Source: Salinihabitans flavidus
Lineage (GTDB): Bacteria > Pseudomonadota > Alphaproteobacteria > Rhodobacterales > Rhodobacteraceae
Direction: 5' to 3'
NCBI RefSeq assembly: GCF_900110425.1
Contig: NZ_FODS01000002.1
Location: 248,001 to 312,000, forward strand
Length of the DNA stretch: 64,000 bases
A program made the position numbers and the translations under genes. Of the stretch, positions 24,042 to 31,889 are shown one piece after another; the first letter of the stretch is position 1; the number at the start of each line of letters is the position of its first letter. The notes beneath the pieces were generated by a model, which was given only the letters and a program-made list of their open reading frames with translations, did not search any database and was not told the origin of the DNA.

Positions 24042-25448
24042 TCAGGCGTGCGGCACGATCTTTCCGGGGTTCATGATATTGTCGGGATCAATCGCCGCCT
24101 TGATGGACGCCATCACATCCACCGCCTTGCCCAATTCCCGGATCAGATAGGGTTTCTTGCCCTGCCCGATACCATGCTCGCCGGTGCAGGTGCCCTCCAT
24201 GGAGATCGCCAGATCGTTGAGCCAGCCCACGAAGATGTCGGCCTTTTCCACCTCTTCGGGGTTGTCCATATCCACCAGAAGCAGGGTGTGGAAATTGCCG
24301 TCCCCCACATGCCCGATGATCGGCGCGATGAACCCGGATTCTGCAATCTTTTCCTGTGTTTGGCGCACACATTCGGCTAGCCGCGAAATCGGTACGCAGA
24401 CATCGGTGGAGATCCCCTTCGCCCCCGGCCGAAGCTGGATCGACGCCCAATAGGCATCGTGCCGCGCCTGCCAGAGCTTGGTGCGCTCCTCGGTGCTTGT
24501 GGTCCATTCGAAGCCGCTGCCGCCGCTCTCTTCGGCGATGGTGCCGAACATCTCCGCCTGTTCGGCCACCCCCGCCTCCGAGCCGTGAAATTCCAGCAAA
24601 AGCAAGGGCGTATCGGGCAGGTCGAGCCCCGAATAGGCGTTCACCGCCTTCACCGACATGGTATCGAGAAGCTCCATCCGCGCCACCGGAAGCCCGTATT
24701 GAATCGTCGTCATCACCGCCTCGCAGGCCGCCTGAACGCTGTCGAATGAACAGCGCGCAGAGGACATCGCCTCTGGAATTCCCTGCAATTTCAAGGTGAT
24801 CTCGGTCACGATGCCAAGCGTGCCCTCCGATCCGATCATCAGCCGCGTCAGGTCATATCCGGCCGAGGATTTCTTGGCCCGGCTGGCGGTGCGGATCACC
24901 TCCCCGTCGGGCATGACCACCTCAAGCGACAGCACATTGTCCTTCATCGTGCCATAACGCACGGCATTCGTCCCGCTCGCCCGCGTCGCCACCATGCCGC
25001 CCAGAGAGGCGTTGGCCCCCGGATCAATCGGAAAGAACAGGCCCTGATCGCGCAGATGGGTGTTGAGATCCTCGCGCGTCACCCCCGGCTGCACCACGCA
25101 ATCGAGATCCTCGGCATGCACCGCCAGAACCTTGTTCATCCGGCTCATATCGACGCAGACTCCCCCTGCGGGCGCATTCACATGCCCCTCCAGAGACGAG
25201 CCGACACCAAAGGGGATGATCGGCACACCATAGCGCGCGCAGACCTTCACCACATCGGCGACTTCCGCGGTTTCCAGTGGAAAAACAACCGCATCCGGCA
25301 TCTGGTTCTTGATCCAAGTGGTGGTATGCCCGTGCTGTTCACGCACCGACGCGCCGGTCTGGAACCGATCTCCGAAGGTCTGCTTCAGGATGTCCAGCGC
25401 CGCGGCGATCCCCTGTTCGTTGCGCGGCAAATCTATGGCCTGAACCAT
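24042..25448 (-). CDS. FAD-linked D-lactate/glycolate-type dehydrogenase
   Basis: A 468-residue flavoprotein of the GlcD/Dld (FAD_binding_4 plus FAD-oxidase_C) type. The PP-loop region is VPIIPFGVGSSLEGHVNAPA, followed by IDPGANASLGGMVATRASGT and LIGSEGTLGIVTEITLKL for FAD binding. The C-terminal catalytic domain has GHVGDGNFHTLLLVD and CTGEHGIGQGKKPYL with metal/substrate-type His residues. It most resembles D-lactate dehydrogenase (cytochrome), oxidising D-2-hydroxy acids to keto acids. AGGAGG precedes the ATG. It could be transcribed ahead of the TRAP genes, but the 307-base gap suggests a separate promoter for them. Confidence 0.88.
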   Translation of the reverse strand: MVQAIDLPRNEQGIAAALDILKQTFGDRFQTGASVREQHGHTTTWIKNQMPDAVVFPLETAEVADVVKVCARYGVPIIPFGVGSSLEGHVNAPAGGVCVDMSRMNKVLAVHAEDLDCVVQPGVTREDLNTHLRDQGLFFPIDPGANASLGGMVATRASGTNAVRYGTMKDNVLSLEVVMPDGEVIRTASRAKKSSAGYDLTRLMIGSEGTLGIVTEITLKLQGIPEAMSSARCSFDSVQAACEAVMTTIQYGLPVARMELLDTMSVKAVNAYSGLDLPDTPLLLLEFHGSEAGVAEQAEMFGTIAEESGGSGFEWTTSTEERTKLWQARHDAYWASIQLRPGAKGISTDVCVPISRLAECVRQTQEKIAESGFIAPIIGHVGDGNFHTLLLVDMDNPEEVEKADIFVGWLNDLAISMEGTCTGEHGIGQGKKPYLIRELGKAVDVMASIKAAIDPDNIMNPGKIVPHA

Positions 25449-25541
25449 TCTGTCCTCCTGACCTGTGGCATTGCTTCGACTCTGATCCTATCACTAACCC
25501 CATCGCGCCGACAGATGCCAGACCTCCACCTCGCCCCGGTC

Positions 25542-27317
25542 TCATTCGCCATAGGCCAGACCCTCGCGGCGCGGATCGGCCCCGCCCAGAAACCTGCCGC
25601 CCTGCGCCGAAATGGCATGCAGGCCAGAGGTCATCGCCCCCACCCGCACCTCGTATCCCAGCGCCTCAAGCGGTGCGCGAAGCCCTTCGTTTTCAAGGTC
25701 ATAGGGCCCGAAGCGGTTGACGAGATGCGGCAGGCTCACCGCCGCCTGAACATCCATCTCCCAATCGAGATGCGCGATGATCGTCTTGGCCACATAGCCG
25801 ATGATCCGGCTGCCGCCTGGCGAGCCGAGCACCAGCACCGGCTTGCCATCCCGCAGAACGATGGTCGGCGCCATGGAAGATCGCGGCCGCTTGCCCGGCG
25901 CCACCCGGTTGGCCACCGGCGCCCCGTCCCAGTGCGACCGGAAGGAAAAATCCGTCAGCTCGTTGTTGAGCAGGAATCCCCGCGCCATCACCCGGCTGCC
26001 AAAGCCGTTCTCGATGGTCGTCGTCATCGACAGCGCATTGCCGTATCGGTCCACGACAGAGATATGCGACGTGGACGGAAGCTCCACCGCGTTATCGTCG
26101 GCCCAGTTGAGCGCGTGATCGAACTCCGGCTGGCCCGGCGCCACGTCGGCCAAGGCGTCATCGCCGCGCAAAAGCTCCGCCCGCCGCGCCAGATAATCCT
26201 TGTCGAGCAACCCCTTGACCGGCACCGGCACGAAATCGCTATCGGCCATGTAGCGCCCGCGATCGGCGAACGCGAGGCGCGAGGCATCGCCGATGATCCG
26301 CCACGCCTCAGCGCTCTGCGGGCCGAGCGCCGCAAGATCGAACGGCTCCGACAGCCCGAGGATCTGCCCCACCGTCAGCCCACCGGACGACGGCGACCCC
26401 ATGCCGCAGACCTCATGCCCACGATAGGGCACACAGACCGCCGCGCGCTCCTTCACCTGGTAAAGCGCCATGTCCATCGCGCTGAGCAGGCCGGGGTTGG
26501 AGGCCCGCCGCACCGCCGCCACCACATCCGCCGCAATCGCCCCGGTATAGAATGGCGCCGCCCCCTCCCGCGCCAGTATCCGAATGCTCTCGGCATAGGC
26601 CGGGTTGGTCAGAAGCGCGCCTTCCGCCAGCGGCTCGCCCTCCGGCAGGAAATAGGCCGCCGTGGCCGGATGGCGGGACAGCCGTTCGGCATCCGCCGCA
26701 ATCGAATCGGCCATGCGGGGCGAGACGCGGAACCCCTCGCGCGCCAGCCGCTCGGCGTCGGTGAAAAGCGATGGCCAGTTCGCCCGCCCCCACCTGCGAT
26801 GCGCCGCCTCCAGAAGCGCGGGCGTGCCCGGCACCCCGACGGACCGTCCGCCCACCACCGCCTCCCAGAACCCCATGGGAGAGCCGTCAACATTCTGGAA
26901 AAGCCGCGGCGTGGCCGCCAGCGGCGCGGTTTCGCGCCCGTCCAGCGTCGTGACCTGCCCGCTTTGCGCGTCATACCAGACAAGGAACGCCCCGCCCCCA
27001 AGGCCGGAGCTTTGCGGCTCCACCAGCCCCAGTACCGCCTGAGCCGCGACCATCGCATCCGCTGCCGTGCCGCCCCCGCGCAACACCCGTGCCCCGGCGC
27101 GCACCGCCTCGGGATGGGCGGCGGCGATCATCCACTCCTGCGCCTCCATCGGGCGCCCGGCTTCCTTGGCCGCCTGCGCCGACGCAAGGTCCGGTGCAGC
27201 CGCTGTCCCGACTGGCGTCGCCCCTTCCGGCGCGACGCCATCCGCCGCCTCCTGCGCCGCCGCGCCAAAACCCCAGACGGCCAGCGCAAGCACGCCCATG
27301 ATCGGCCAGACTCGCAT
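25542..27317 (-). CDS. ggt: Gamma-glutamyltransferase, periplasmic precursor
   Basis: Hydrolyses or transfers the gamma-glutamyl group of glutathione and related compounds; the precursor cleaves itself into two chains. The 591-residue protein has a signal peptide to about AAAQ (21), then the large subunit with PQSSGLGGGAFLVWYD, and the autocatalytic Thr at about 416 in STSHISVVDRYGNALSMTTT. The oxyanion/substrate segment SPGGSRIIGYVAK and the PRSSMAPTIVL loop are also present. GGGAGG precedes the ATG. A second family member without a signal peptide is encoded at 45735-47309. It stands upstream of the FAD dehydrogenase on the same strand. Confidence 0.92.
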   Translation of the reverse strand: MRVWPIMGVLALAVWGFGAAAQEAADGVAPEGATPVGTAAAPDLASAQAAKEAGRPMEAQEWMIAAAHPEAVRAGARVLRGGGTAADAMVAAQAVLGLVEPQSSGLGGGAFLVWYDAQSGQVTTLDGRETAPLAATPRLFQNVDGSPMGFWEAVVGGRSVGVPGTPALLEAAHRRWGRANWPSLFTDAERLAREGFRVSPRMADSIAADAERLSRHPATAAYFLPEGEPLAEGALLTNPAYAESIRILAREGAAPFYTGAIAADVVAAVRRASNPGLLSAMDMALYQVKERAAVCVPYRGHEVCGMGSPSSGGLTVGQILGLSEPFDLAALGPQSAEAWRIIGDASRLAFADRGRYMADSDFVPVPVKGLLDKDYLARRAELLRGDDALADVAPGQPEFDHALNWADDNAVELPSTSHISVVDRYGNALSMTTTIENGFGSRVMARGFLLNNELTDFSFRSHWDGAPVANRVAPGKRPRSSMAPTIVLRDGKPVLVLGSPGGSRIIGYVAKTIIAHLDWEMDVQAAVSLPHLVNRFGPYDLENEGLRAPLEALGYEVRVGAMTSGLHAISAQGGRFLGGADPRREGLAYGE

Positions 27318-27356
27318 GTCGCATCCTCCCTGTCGTATCCGCGCCGGCTTTCCCGC

Positions 27357-27593
27357 TCAGAACGCCTTGAACGTCAGATTGGTCAGCGTGCGCTCGATTC
27401 CGTCGATATCAAGAAGATTGTCGTTGATATACTTGCCCACGTCCTCGTCGCTCGGAATGTAGAGCTTCATCAACAGGTCGAAGTTCCCGCTTGTCGAATA
27501 CAGTTCGGAATGAATCTCACGAAGCGCGATCTCATCGGCAACGCGGTAGGTGGTGCCGGGGCGGCAACGGATCTGGACAAAGACACAATTCAC
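27357..27593 (-). CDS. Stand-alone Lrp/AsnC-type ligand-binding (RAM) domain protein
   Basis: A 78-residue protein consisting only of the C-terminal RAM domain of Lrp/AsnC regulators, with no helix-turn-helix. The alpha/beta ferredoxin-like pattern is visible in VFVQIRCRPGTTYRVADEI, ELYSTSGNFDLLMKLYIP and DIDGIERTLTNLTFKAF. Such orphans bind small molecules such as amino acids and may oligomerise with full-length Lrp proteins. The start is GTG at 27593 with AAGGA nine bases upstream. It is 39 bases upstream of ggt on the same strand, so the two may be co-transcribed. Confidence 0.82.
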   Translation of the reverse strand: MNCVFVQIRCRPGTTYRVADEIALREIHSELYSTSGNFDLLMKLYIPSDEDVGKYINDNLLDIDGIERTLTNLTFKAF

Positions 27594-27714
27594 GGTCGGC
27601 GGTCCTTCTCTTCCTTTTCGGCGTTCAGATGTTGCCGCAGCTTGGCCCAATCGGGGCGGACTGTGCAACGGGAATCGCCTCGGTTGTGGCACACACGCGC
27701 GACCGGCAACCGTC

Positions 27715-27743
27715 TTGACAATACCTAAGTATTTTTGTCAGTT
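27715..27743 (+). promoter_or_regulatory. Candidate hemP promoter and iron-responsive dyad
   Basis: TTGACA (27715-27720) is a perfect -35 box. Overlapping it is a dyad with arms AATAC and GTATT around CTAA (27720-27733), framed by TGAC (27716) and GTCA (27737-27740). It lies about 105 bases before hemP. hemP genes are usually repressed when iron is plentiful, so an iron-dependent repressor site here is plausible. I cannot match it to a named box. Confidence 0.45.
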
Positions 27744-27845
27744 AAGGAGCAGCCACCCCTCAGGGAAGCCAGCAACGCAGAATCGGAAGAGGATACGCGG
27801 ATGCGCCGCAAGATATCCCTCCCGCCCAAAGAGGGGACGACACAG

Positions 27846-28004
27846 ATGAACGCCCAGACCCATGGCTTTGCGCTTCAGAACGATCTGCCGGTGTATGACG
27901 CCACACAACTGACAAGCCCCACAGGGCTTGCGCGGATCGTGCTCGGCGATCAGGTTTATACACTGCGGATCACCCGTGCCGGAAAGCTGATCCTGACCAA
28001 ATAG
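27846..28004 (+). CDS. hemP: Hemin uptake protein HemP
   Basis: A 52-residue protein ending in the HemP signature: IVLGDQVYTLRITRAGKLIL then TK. HemP family members are small cytoplasmic proteins tied to haem/iron uptake and in some bacteria help express haem receptor genes. The ATG at 27846 has GAGGGG nine bases upstream. Upstream in-frame starts exist, but they add a non-conserved segment. No haem receptor or ABC genes are adjacent, so it stands alone here. A TTGACA promoter with a dyad lies upstream. Confidence 0.88.
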   Translation: MNAQTHGFALQNDLPVYDATQLTSPTGLARIVLGDQVYTLRITRAGKLILTK

Positions 28005-28014
28005 CGCCGCCCAA

Positions 28015-28046
28015 CTGGATATACACAAGGCCGGAACTGGACCTAT
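28015..28046 (+). promoter_or_regulatory. TauR operator upstream of tpa (paired direct repeats)
   Basis: Two 10-base direct repeats lie 22 bases apart start to start: CTGGATATAC at 28015-28024 and CTGGACCTAT at 28037-28046. The TauR box reported for Rhodobacter capsulatus, as I remember it, is a direct repeat of CTGGACYTAA. The same 22-base period occurs before tauR. The pair sits 106-137 bases before the tpa ATG, a fitting place for activation by TauR. Confidence 0.72.
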
Positions 28047-28151
28047 CTCTTTGCACGCTCCGGTCGCAAGGTGATAGTCAGGAAATGCCCCGGGTCACCG
28101 GGGCGGTCACGTTTGCGCGGGGGCCTTCCCCGCCCGGCAGGAGGTAGACCC

Positions 28152-29540
28152 ATGGACGGCACTTTCAACGACAACGACCTGAGCCGCGTCATCGACGCCG
28201 ACAAGGCGCATGTCTGGCATCACCTCACCCAGCACAAACCGTTCGAGTCGGCCGATCCCCGGATCATCGTCGAGGGCAAGGGCCTGCGCGTCTGGGATCA
28301 GTCCGGCAAGGAACATCTCGACGCCGTGTCCGGTGGGGTCTGGACGGTGAATGTCGGCTATGGCCGCGAAAGCATTGCAAAGGCGGTCTACGATCAACTT
28401 ATGAAACTGTGCTATTTCGCGCAGTCCGCCGGCTCCATCCCCGGCTCGCAATTCGCCGAGAAGCTGATCGACAAGATGCCCGGCATGAGCCGCGTCTATT
28501 ACACCAACTCCGGCTCCGAGGCGAACGAGAAGGCGTTCAAGATGATCCGCCAGATCGCGCACAAGAGATACGGCGGCAAGAAGCACAAGATCCTCTACCG
28601 CGACCGCGACTATCATGGCGGTACGCTGGCGACCATGTCCGCCGGCGGGCAGGATGAGCGCGCGATGCAATACGGCCCCCTCGCGCCCGGCTTCGTGCGC
28701 GTGCCCCATTGTCTCGAATACCGCGCGCAATGGGATCTGACGGGCGAGGACTACGGGCAGCGCGCCGCCGACGCCATCGAAGAGGTGATCCTCGCCGAAG
28801 GCCCCGACACCGTCGGCGGGCTCTGCCTTGAGCCGGTCACGGCGGGCGGCGGCGTCATCACGCCCCCTCCGGGTTACTGGGAGCGGGTGCAGGAGATCTG
28901 CCGCAAATACGACATCCTGCTGCATATCGACGAGGTGGTCTGCGGCGTCGGGCGCACCGGCACCCACTGGTTCGGCTATCAGCATTACGGGATCAAGCCC
29001 GATTTCGTCACCATGGCCAAGGGTGTCGCCTCCGGCTATGCCGCGATCGCCTGTTGCGTGACCACCGAGGCCGTGTTCGACATGTTCAAGGACGACGCCG
29101 CCGACCCGATGAACTATTTTCGCGACATCTCCACCTTCGGCGGCTGCACCGCCGGCCCGGCTGCGGCGCTGGAAAACATGCGCATCATCGAGGATGAGAA
29201 CCTGCTGGAGAACACCACCGCGATGGGCGCGCGCATGATAGACAACCTTTCCGGGCTGATGGAGAAGCATCGCGTCGTCGGCGACGTGCGCGGCAAGGGG
29301 CTGTTCTGCGGTGCGGAGCTTGTGGCCGACCGCGCCACGAAAGAGCCGGTGAGCGAGGCACAAGTCAAACAGGTCGTGGCCGAATGCAACGCGCAGGGCG
29401 TCATCATCGGCGCGTCCAACCGCTCCGTTCCGGGGCTGAACAACGTGCTGTGTTTCTCGCCCGCGCTGATCGCCAGCGCCGATGACATCGACGAGATCAC
29501 CGGCGCGGTGGACGTCGCCCTCACCCGCGTCTTCGGCTGA
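28152..29540 (+). CDS. tpa: Taurine:pyruvate aminotransferase
   Basis: PLP enzyme that moves the amino group of taurine to pyruvate, giving sulfoacetaldehyde and alanine, the entry step of taurine breakdown. The 462-residue class III aminotransferase has YYTNSGSEANEKAFKMIR, the HIDEVVCGVGRTG strand with the PLP-binding Asp, and the Schiff-base Lys in FVTMAKGVASGYAAIACC. The N-terminus (MDGTFNDNDLSRVIDADKAH) resembles Tpa of related bacteria as I recall them. GGAGG precedes the ATG at 28152. A TauR gene and TauR-type operators are adjacent, which favours Tpa over other class III enzymes. Confidence 0.9.
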   Translation: MDGTFNDNDLSRVIDADKAHVWHHLTQHKPFESADPRIIVEGKGLRVWDQSGKEHLDAVSGGVWTVNVGYGRESIAKAVYDQLMKLCYFAQSAGSIPGSQFAEKLIDKMPGMSRVYYTNSGSEANEKAFKMIRQIAHKRYGGKKHKILYRDRDYHGGTLATMSAGGQDERAMQYGPLAPGFVRVPHCLEYRAQWDLTGEDYGQRAADAIEEVILAEGPDTVGGLCLEPVTAGGGVITPPPGYWERVQEICRKYDILLHIDEVVCGVGRTGTHWFGYQHYGIKPDFVTMAKGVASGYAAIACCVTTEAVFDMFKDDAADPMNYFRDISTFGGCTAGPAAALENMRIIEDENLLENTTAMGARMIDNLSGLMEKHRVVGDVRGKGLFCGAELVADRATKEPVSEAQVKQVVAECNAQGVIIGASNRSVPGLNNVLCFSPALIASADDIDEITGAVDVALTRVFG

Positions 29541-29627
29541 GCTTTCGACCGGTCTGGCCCGCGACGCCGGGCCCGCCCGGCCCGGCCCCTCCGCAGGGGC
29601 GGGTCGGGCGCCCGCCTTTCCTAGCGG

Positions 29628-29659
29628 ATCAGACCAGATTGCCAGCGGTTTAGGTCCAG
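29628..29659 (-). promoter_or_regulatory. TauR operator immediately upstream of tauR
   Basis: On the minus strand CTGGACCTAA (29659-29650) and CTGGTCTGAT (29637-29628) form a direct repeat with a 22-base period, identical in spacing to the pair before tpa. The first copy matches the remembered TauR consensus exactly. The pair ends 15 bases before the tauR ATG, where bound protein would block transcription, consistent with self-repression. Confidence 0.72.
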
Positions 29660-29673
29660 ACTACGCTGCCCGC

Positions 29674-31149
29674 ATGGGCATCTCCGTCGAAACCTTCTTT
29701 CTCGATCCGCACGCGCAGGGTACGCTTCAGGCGCAGATCCGACAGATGATCGCCGAAGGCATCCTCTCGGGCCGCTTCCGACAGGGCGAGAGGCTGCCCT
29801 CGACCCGGCGCCTTGCCACCCATCTCGGCATCAGCCGCATCACCGTGTCGCTCGCCTATACCGAACTTCAGGCCAACGACTACCTGACATCGCGCGGACG
29901 GTCGGGCCATTTCGTCTCGCCCAACGCGCCCGAACCGCCCCCCGCGCCGCCCACGCGCGGCACAGAGGATGCGGTGGACTGGTCCAGGGCGCTGGGGCGC
30001 CATTACACCGGCGGCGACACCCCGGGTAGACCGCAGGACTGGGCGCGCTTTCGCTATCCCTTCATCTACGGGCAGGCCGATCCGACGCTGTTCGATCACG
30101 CCAACTGGCGGCTGTGCGCGCTTCAGGCATTGGGACAGAAGGACTTTGCCGCCCTGACCACCGACTACTACGATCAGGACGATCCCCGGCTGGTGGAATT
30201 CATCGCCCGCCACACCCTGCCCCGGCGCGGCATCGCCGCCCGGCCCGAGGAAATCCTGATCACGTTGGGCGCGCAGAACGCGCTCTGGCTCACCGCGCAG
30301 ATCCTTCTGACCCAGCGTCGCCGCGCCGCGATCGAAGATCCCTGTTACTACGGGCTGCGCGATATTCTCACCCAGTCGCGCTGCCATCTCACGCCGCTTG
30401 CCGTGGATCGCGACGGCCTGCCGCCCGAGGCGATCCCGCCGCGCACCGACGTGATCTTCACCACCCCCAGCCATCAATGCCCCACCTCCGCCACCATGCC
30501 GCTGGCCCGGCGCGAGGCGCTTCTGGCGCGGGCGCGCGATCTTGGCGCGCTCATCGTCGAGGATGACTATGAATTCGAGATGTCCTTTCTCACCGCGCCG
30601 TCGCCCGCGCTGAAATCGCTCGATACCGACGGGCGGGTGATCTATGTCGGCAGTTTTTCCAAGTCGATCTTTCCGGGGCTGCGTCTCGGCTATCTCGTCG
30701 GGCCGGAACCGTTCATCCGCGAGGCGCGCGCCCTGCGCTCGCTGGTGCTGCGCCATCCGCCGGGCCATATCATGCGCACCGCCGCCTATTTCCTGTCGCT
30801 GGGACACTACGACGCCCTCATCGGCCGTATCCGCAACGCCCTGCGCGACCGGCGCGCGGTGATGGCGCAGGCGATCGCCGATCACGGGCTGACCATCGCC
30901 GGGCGCGGCGCGCATGGCGGCTCCTCGTTCTGGATGCAGACCCCCCGCGGCGTCGATACAGAGCGGCTGGCAGAAACCCTGCGTCCGCGCGGCGTGCTGA
31001 TCGAACCGGGCCGCCCCTTCTTTCACGGCGCGGACCGGCCCCGCGACTTCTACCGTCTGGCCTATTCCTCGATCCCGGCAGATCGCATCTCCGATGGCGT
31101 GGCAGAGATCGCAGGCACCCTTCAGACGATGACAGGCGACACACCATGA
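29674..31149 (+). CDS. tauR: MocR/GntR-type taurine regulator TauR
   Basis: A 491-residue MocR-family regulator. Residues about 16-85 form the winged helix-turn-helix (QIRQMIAEGILSGRFRQGER then LPSTRRLATHLGISRITVSL), and residues about 130-490 the class I aminotransferase-like effector domain, keeping the PLP lysine in GSFSKSIFPGLRLGY. Such proteins sense taurine through PLP. In Rhodobacter capsulatus TauR activates tpa; its gene there lies between tpa and xsc. The ATG at 29674 is close to the operator and lacks a good ribosome site. Its end overlaps the next gene by four bases. Confidence 0.9.
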   Translation: MGISVETFFLDPHAQGTLQAQIRQMIAEGILSGRFRQGERLPSTRRLATHLGISRITVSLAYTELQANDYLTSRGRSGHFVSPNAPEPPPAPPTRGTEDAVDWSRALGRHYTGGDTPGRPQDWARFRYPFIYGQADPTLFDHANWRLCALQALGQKDFAALTTDYYDQDDPRLVEFIARHTLPRRGIAARPEEILITLGAQNALWLTAQILLTQRRRAAIEDPCYYGLRDILTQSRCHLTPLAVDRDGLPPEAIPPRTDVIFTTPSHQCPTSATMPLARREALLARARDLGALIVEDDYEFEMSFLTAPSPALKSLDTDGRVIYVGSFSKSIFPGLRLGYLVGPEPFIREARALRSLVLRHPPGHIMRTAAYFLSLGHYDALIGRIRNALRDRRAVMAQAIADHGLTIAGRGAHGGSSFWMQTPRGVDTERLAETLRPRGVLIEPGRPFFHGADRPRDFYRLAYSSIPADRISDGVAEIAGTLQTMTGDTP

Positions 31150-31889
31150 GCCTGCCCTTCGATCTCTCCGCCGGTCAGGGGGGCTTTCTGGCCGCCGCAT
31201 TGCTTCTCGCGGCCTTCATTCGCGGCTATTCGGGGTTCGGTTTCTCGGCGATCTTCATCATCCTCGCGGCGCTGACCACGAATCCCCTGCCGCTCATCCC
31301 GGTGGTGTTCGCCTGCGAGATTGCCATGACCGCCTTTCAGGCGCGCGACATCGGCCCGCATATCGACTGGCGGCGCGCCGCGATGCTCTGGGTCGGGGCG
31401 GCGGTGGCGACGGTGCCCGCCATCGCGGTGATGGTCCGGCTGGGCGAGGATCAGGCGCGGCTGGCGATCTCGCTCATGGTCCTCGCGCTGAGCCTGTTTC
31501 TGCTGTCGGGCTGGCAGTTGCGCCGTGCCATCGGCGGGCGTGGCAATCTCGGCGTGGGACTTCTGTCCGGACTGGCCAACAGCGCCGGGGTGGGCGGGCT
31601 TCCGGTCGCGGCCTTTCTCACCGCGCAACCGATCCCCCCGGCCGTGTTCCGCGCGACGATGATTGCGTTTCTCACCGGGCTCGACATGATGGCGCTGCCG
31701 GTAATGGCGGCCAACGGCCTTGTCGGCCCGGAGACCCTCACAGGCGTAGTGCTGGCCTTTCCGGTGCTCGGTCTCGGGGTCTGGGTCGGCACCCGGGGCT
31801 TCGCCATCGCCTCGCAGACGCAATTCCGACGCGGCGTGGTGCTCCTGCTGACCACGCTTTCCCTGCTCAATATCGCAAAGGTCATGTAA
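31146..31889 (+). CDS. TSUP-family membrane protein, probable sulfite exporter (TauE-like)
   Basis: A 247-residue integral membrane protein with about eight hydrophobic segments and the two-repeat layout of the TSUP (TauE/SafE) family, including FIRGYSGFGFSAIFIILAAL and LGVGLLSGLANSAGVGGLPV. It overlaps tauR by ATGA and ackA by one base (TAATG). Taurine degradation releases sulfite in the cytoplasm, so export of sulfite or sulfoacetate is the expected job. The exact substrate is inferred from the neighbourhood. Confidence 0.85.
   Translation: MSLPFDLSAGQGGFLAAALLLAAFIRGYSGFGFSAIFIILAALTTNPLPLIPVVFACEIAMTAFQARDIGPHIDWRRAAMLWVGAAVATVPAIAVMVRLGEDQARLAISLMVLALSLFLLSGWQLRRAIGGRGNLGVGLLSGLANSAGVGGLPVAAFLTAQPIPPAVFRATMIAFLTGLDMMALPVMAANGLVGPETLTGVVLAFPVLGLGVWVGTRGFAIASQTQFRRGVVLLLTTLSLLNIAKVM

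Noticed and set aside
25056-27728. Plus-strand open frame of about 890 codons opposite ggt and the FAD dehydrogenase
   Set aside because: It runs through two well-supported minus-strand genes and has Arg/His-rich, domain-free composition; an antisense artefact.
30625-30635. ATACCGACGGG inside tauR as an array unit
   Set aside because: A single coding occurrence with no tandem partner at an 11-base distance.
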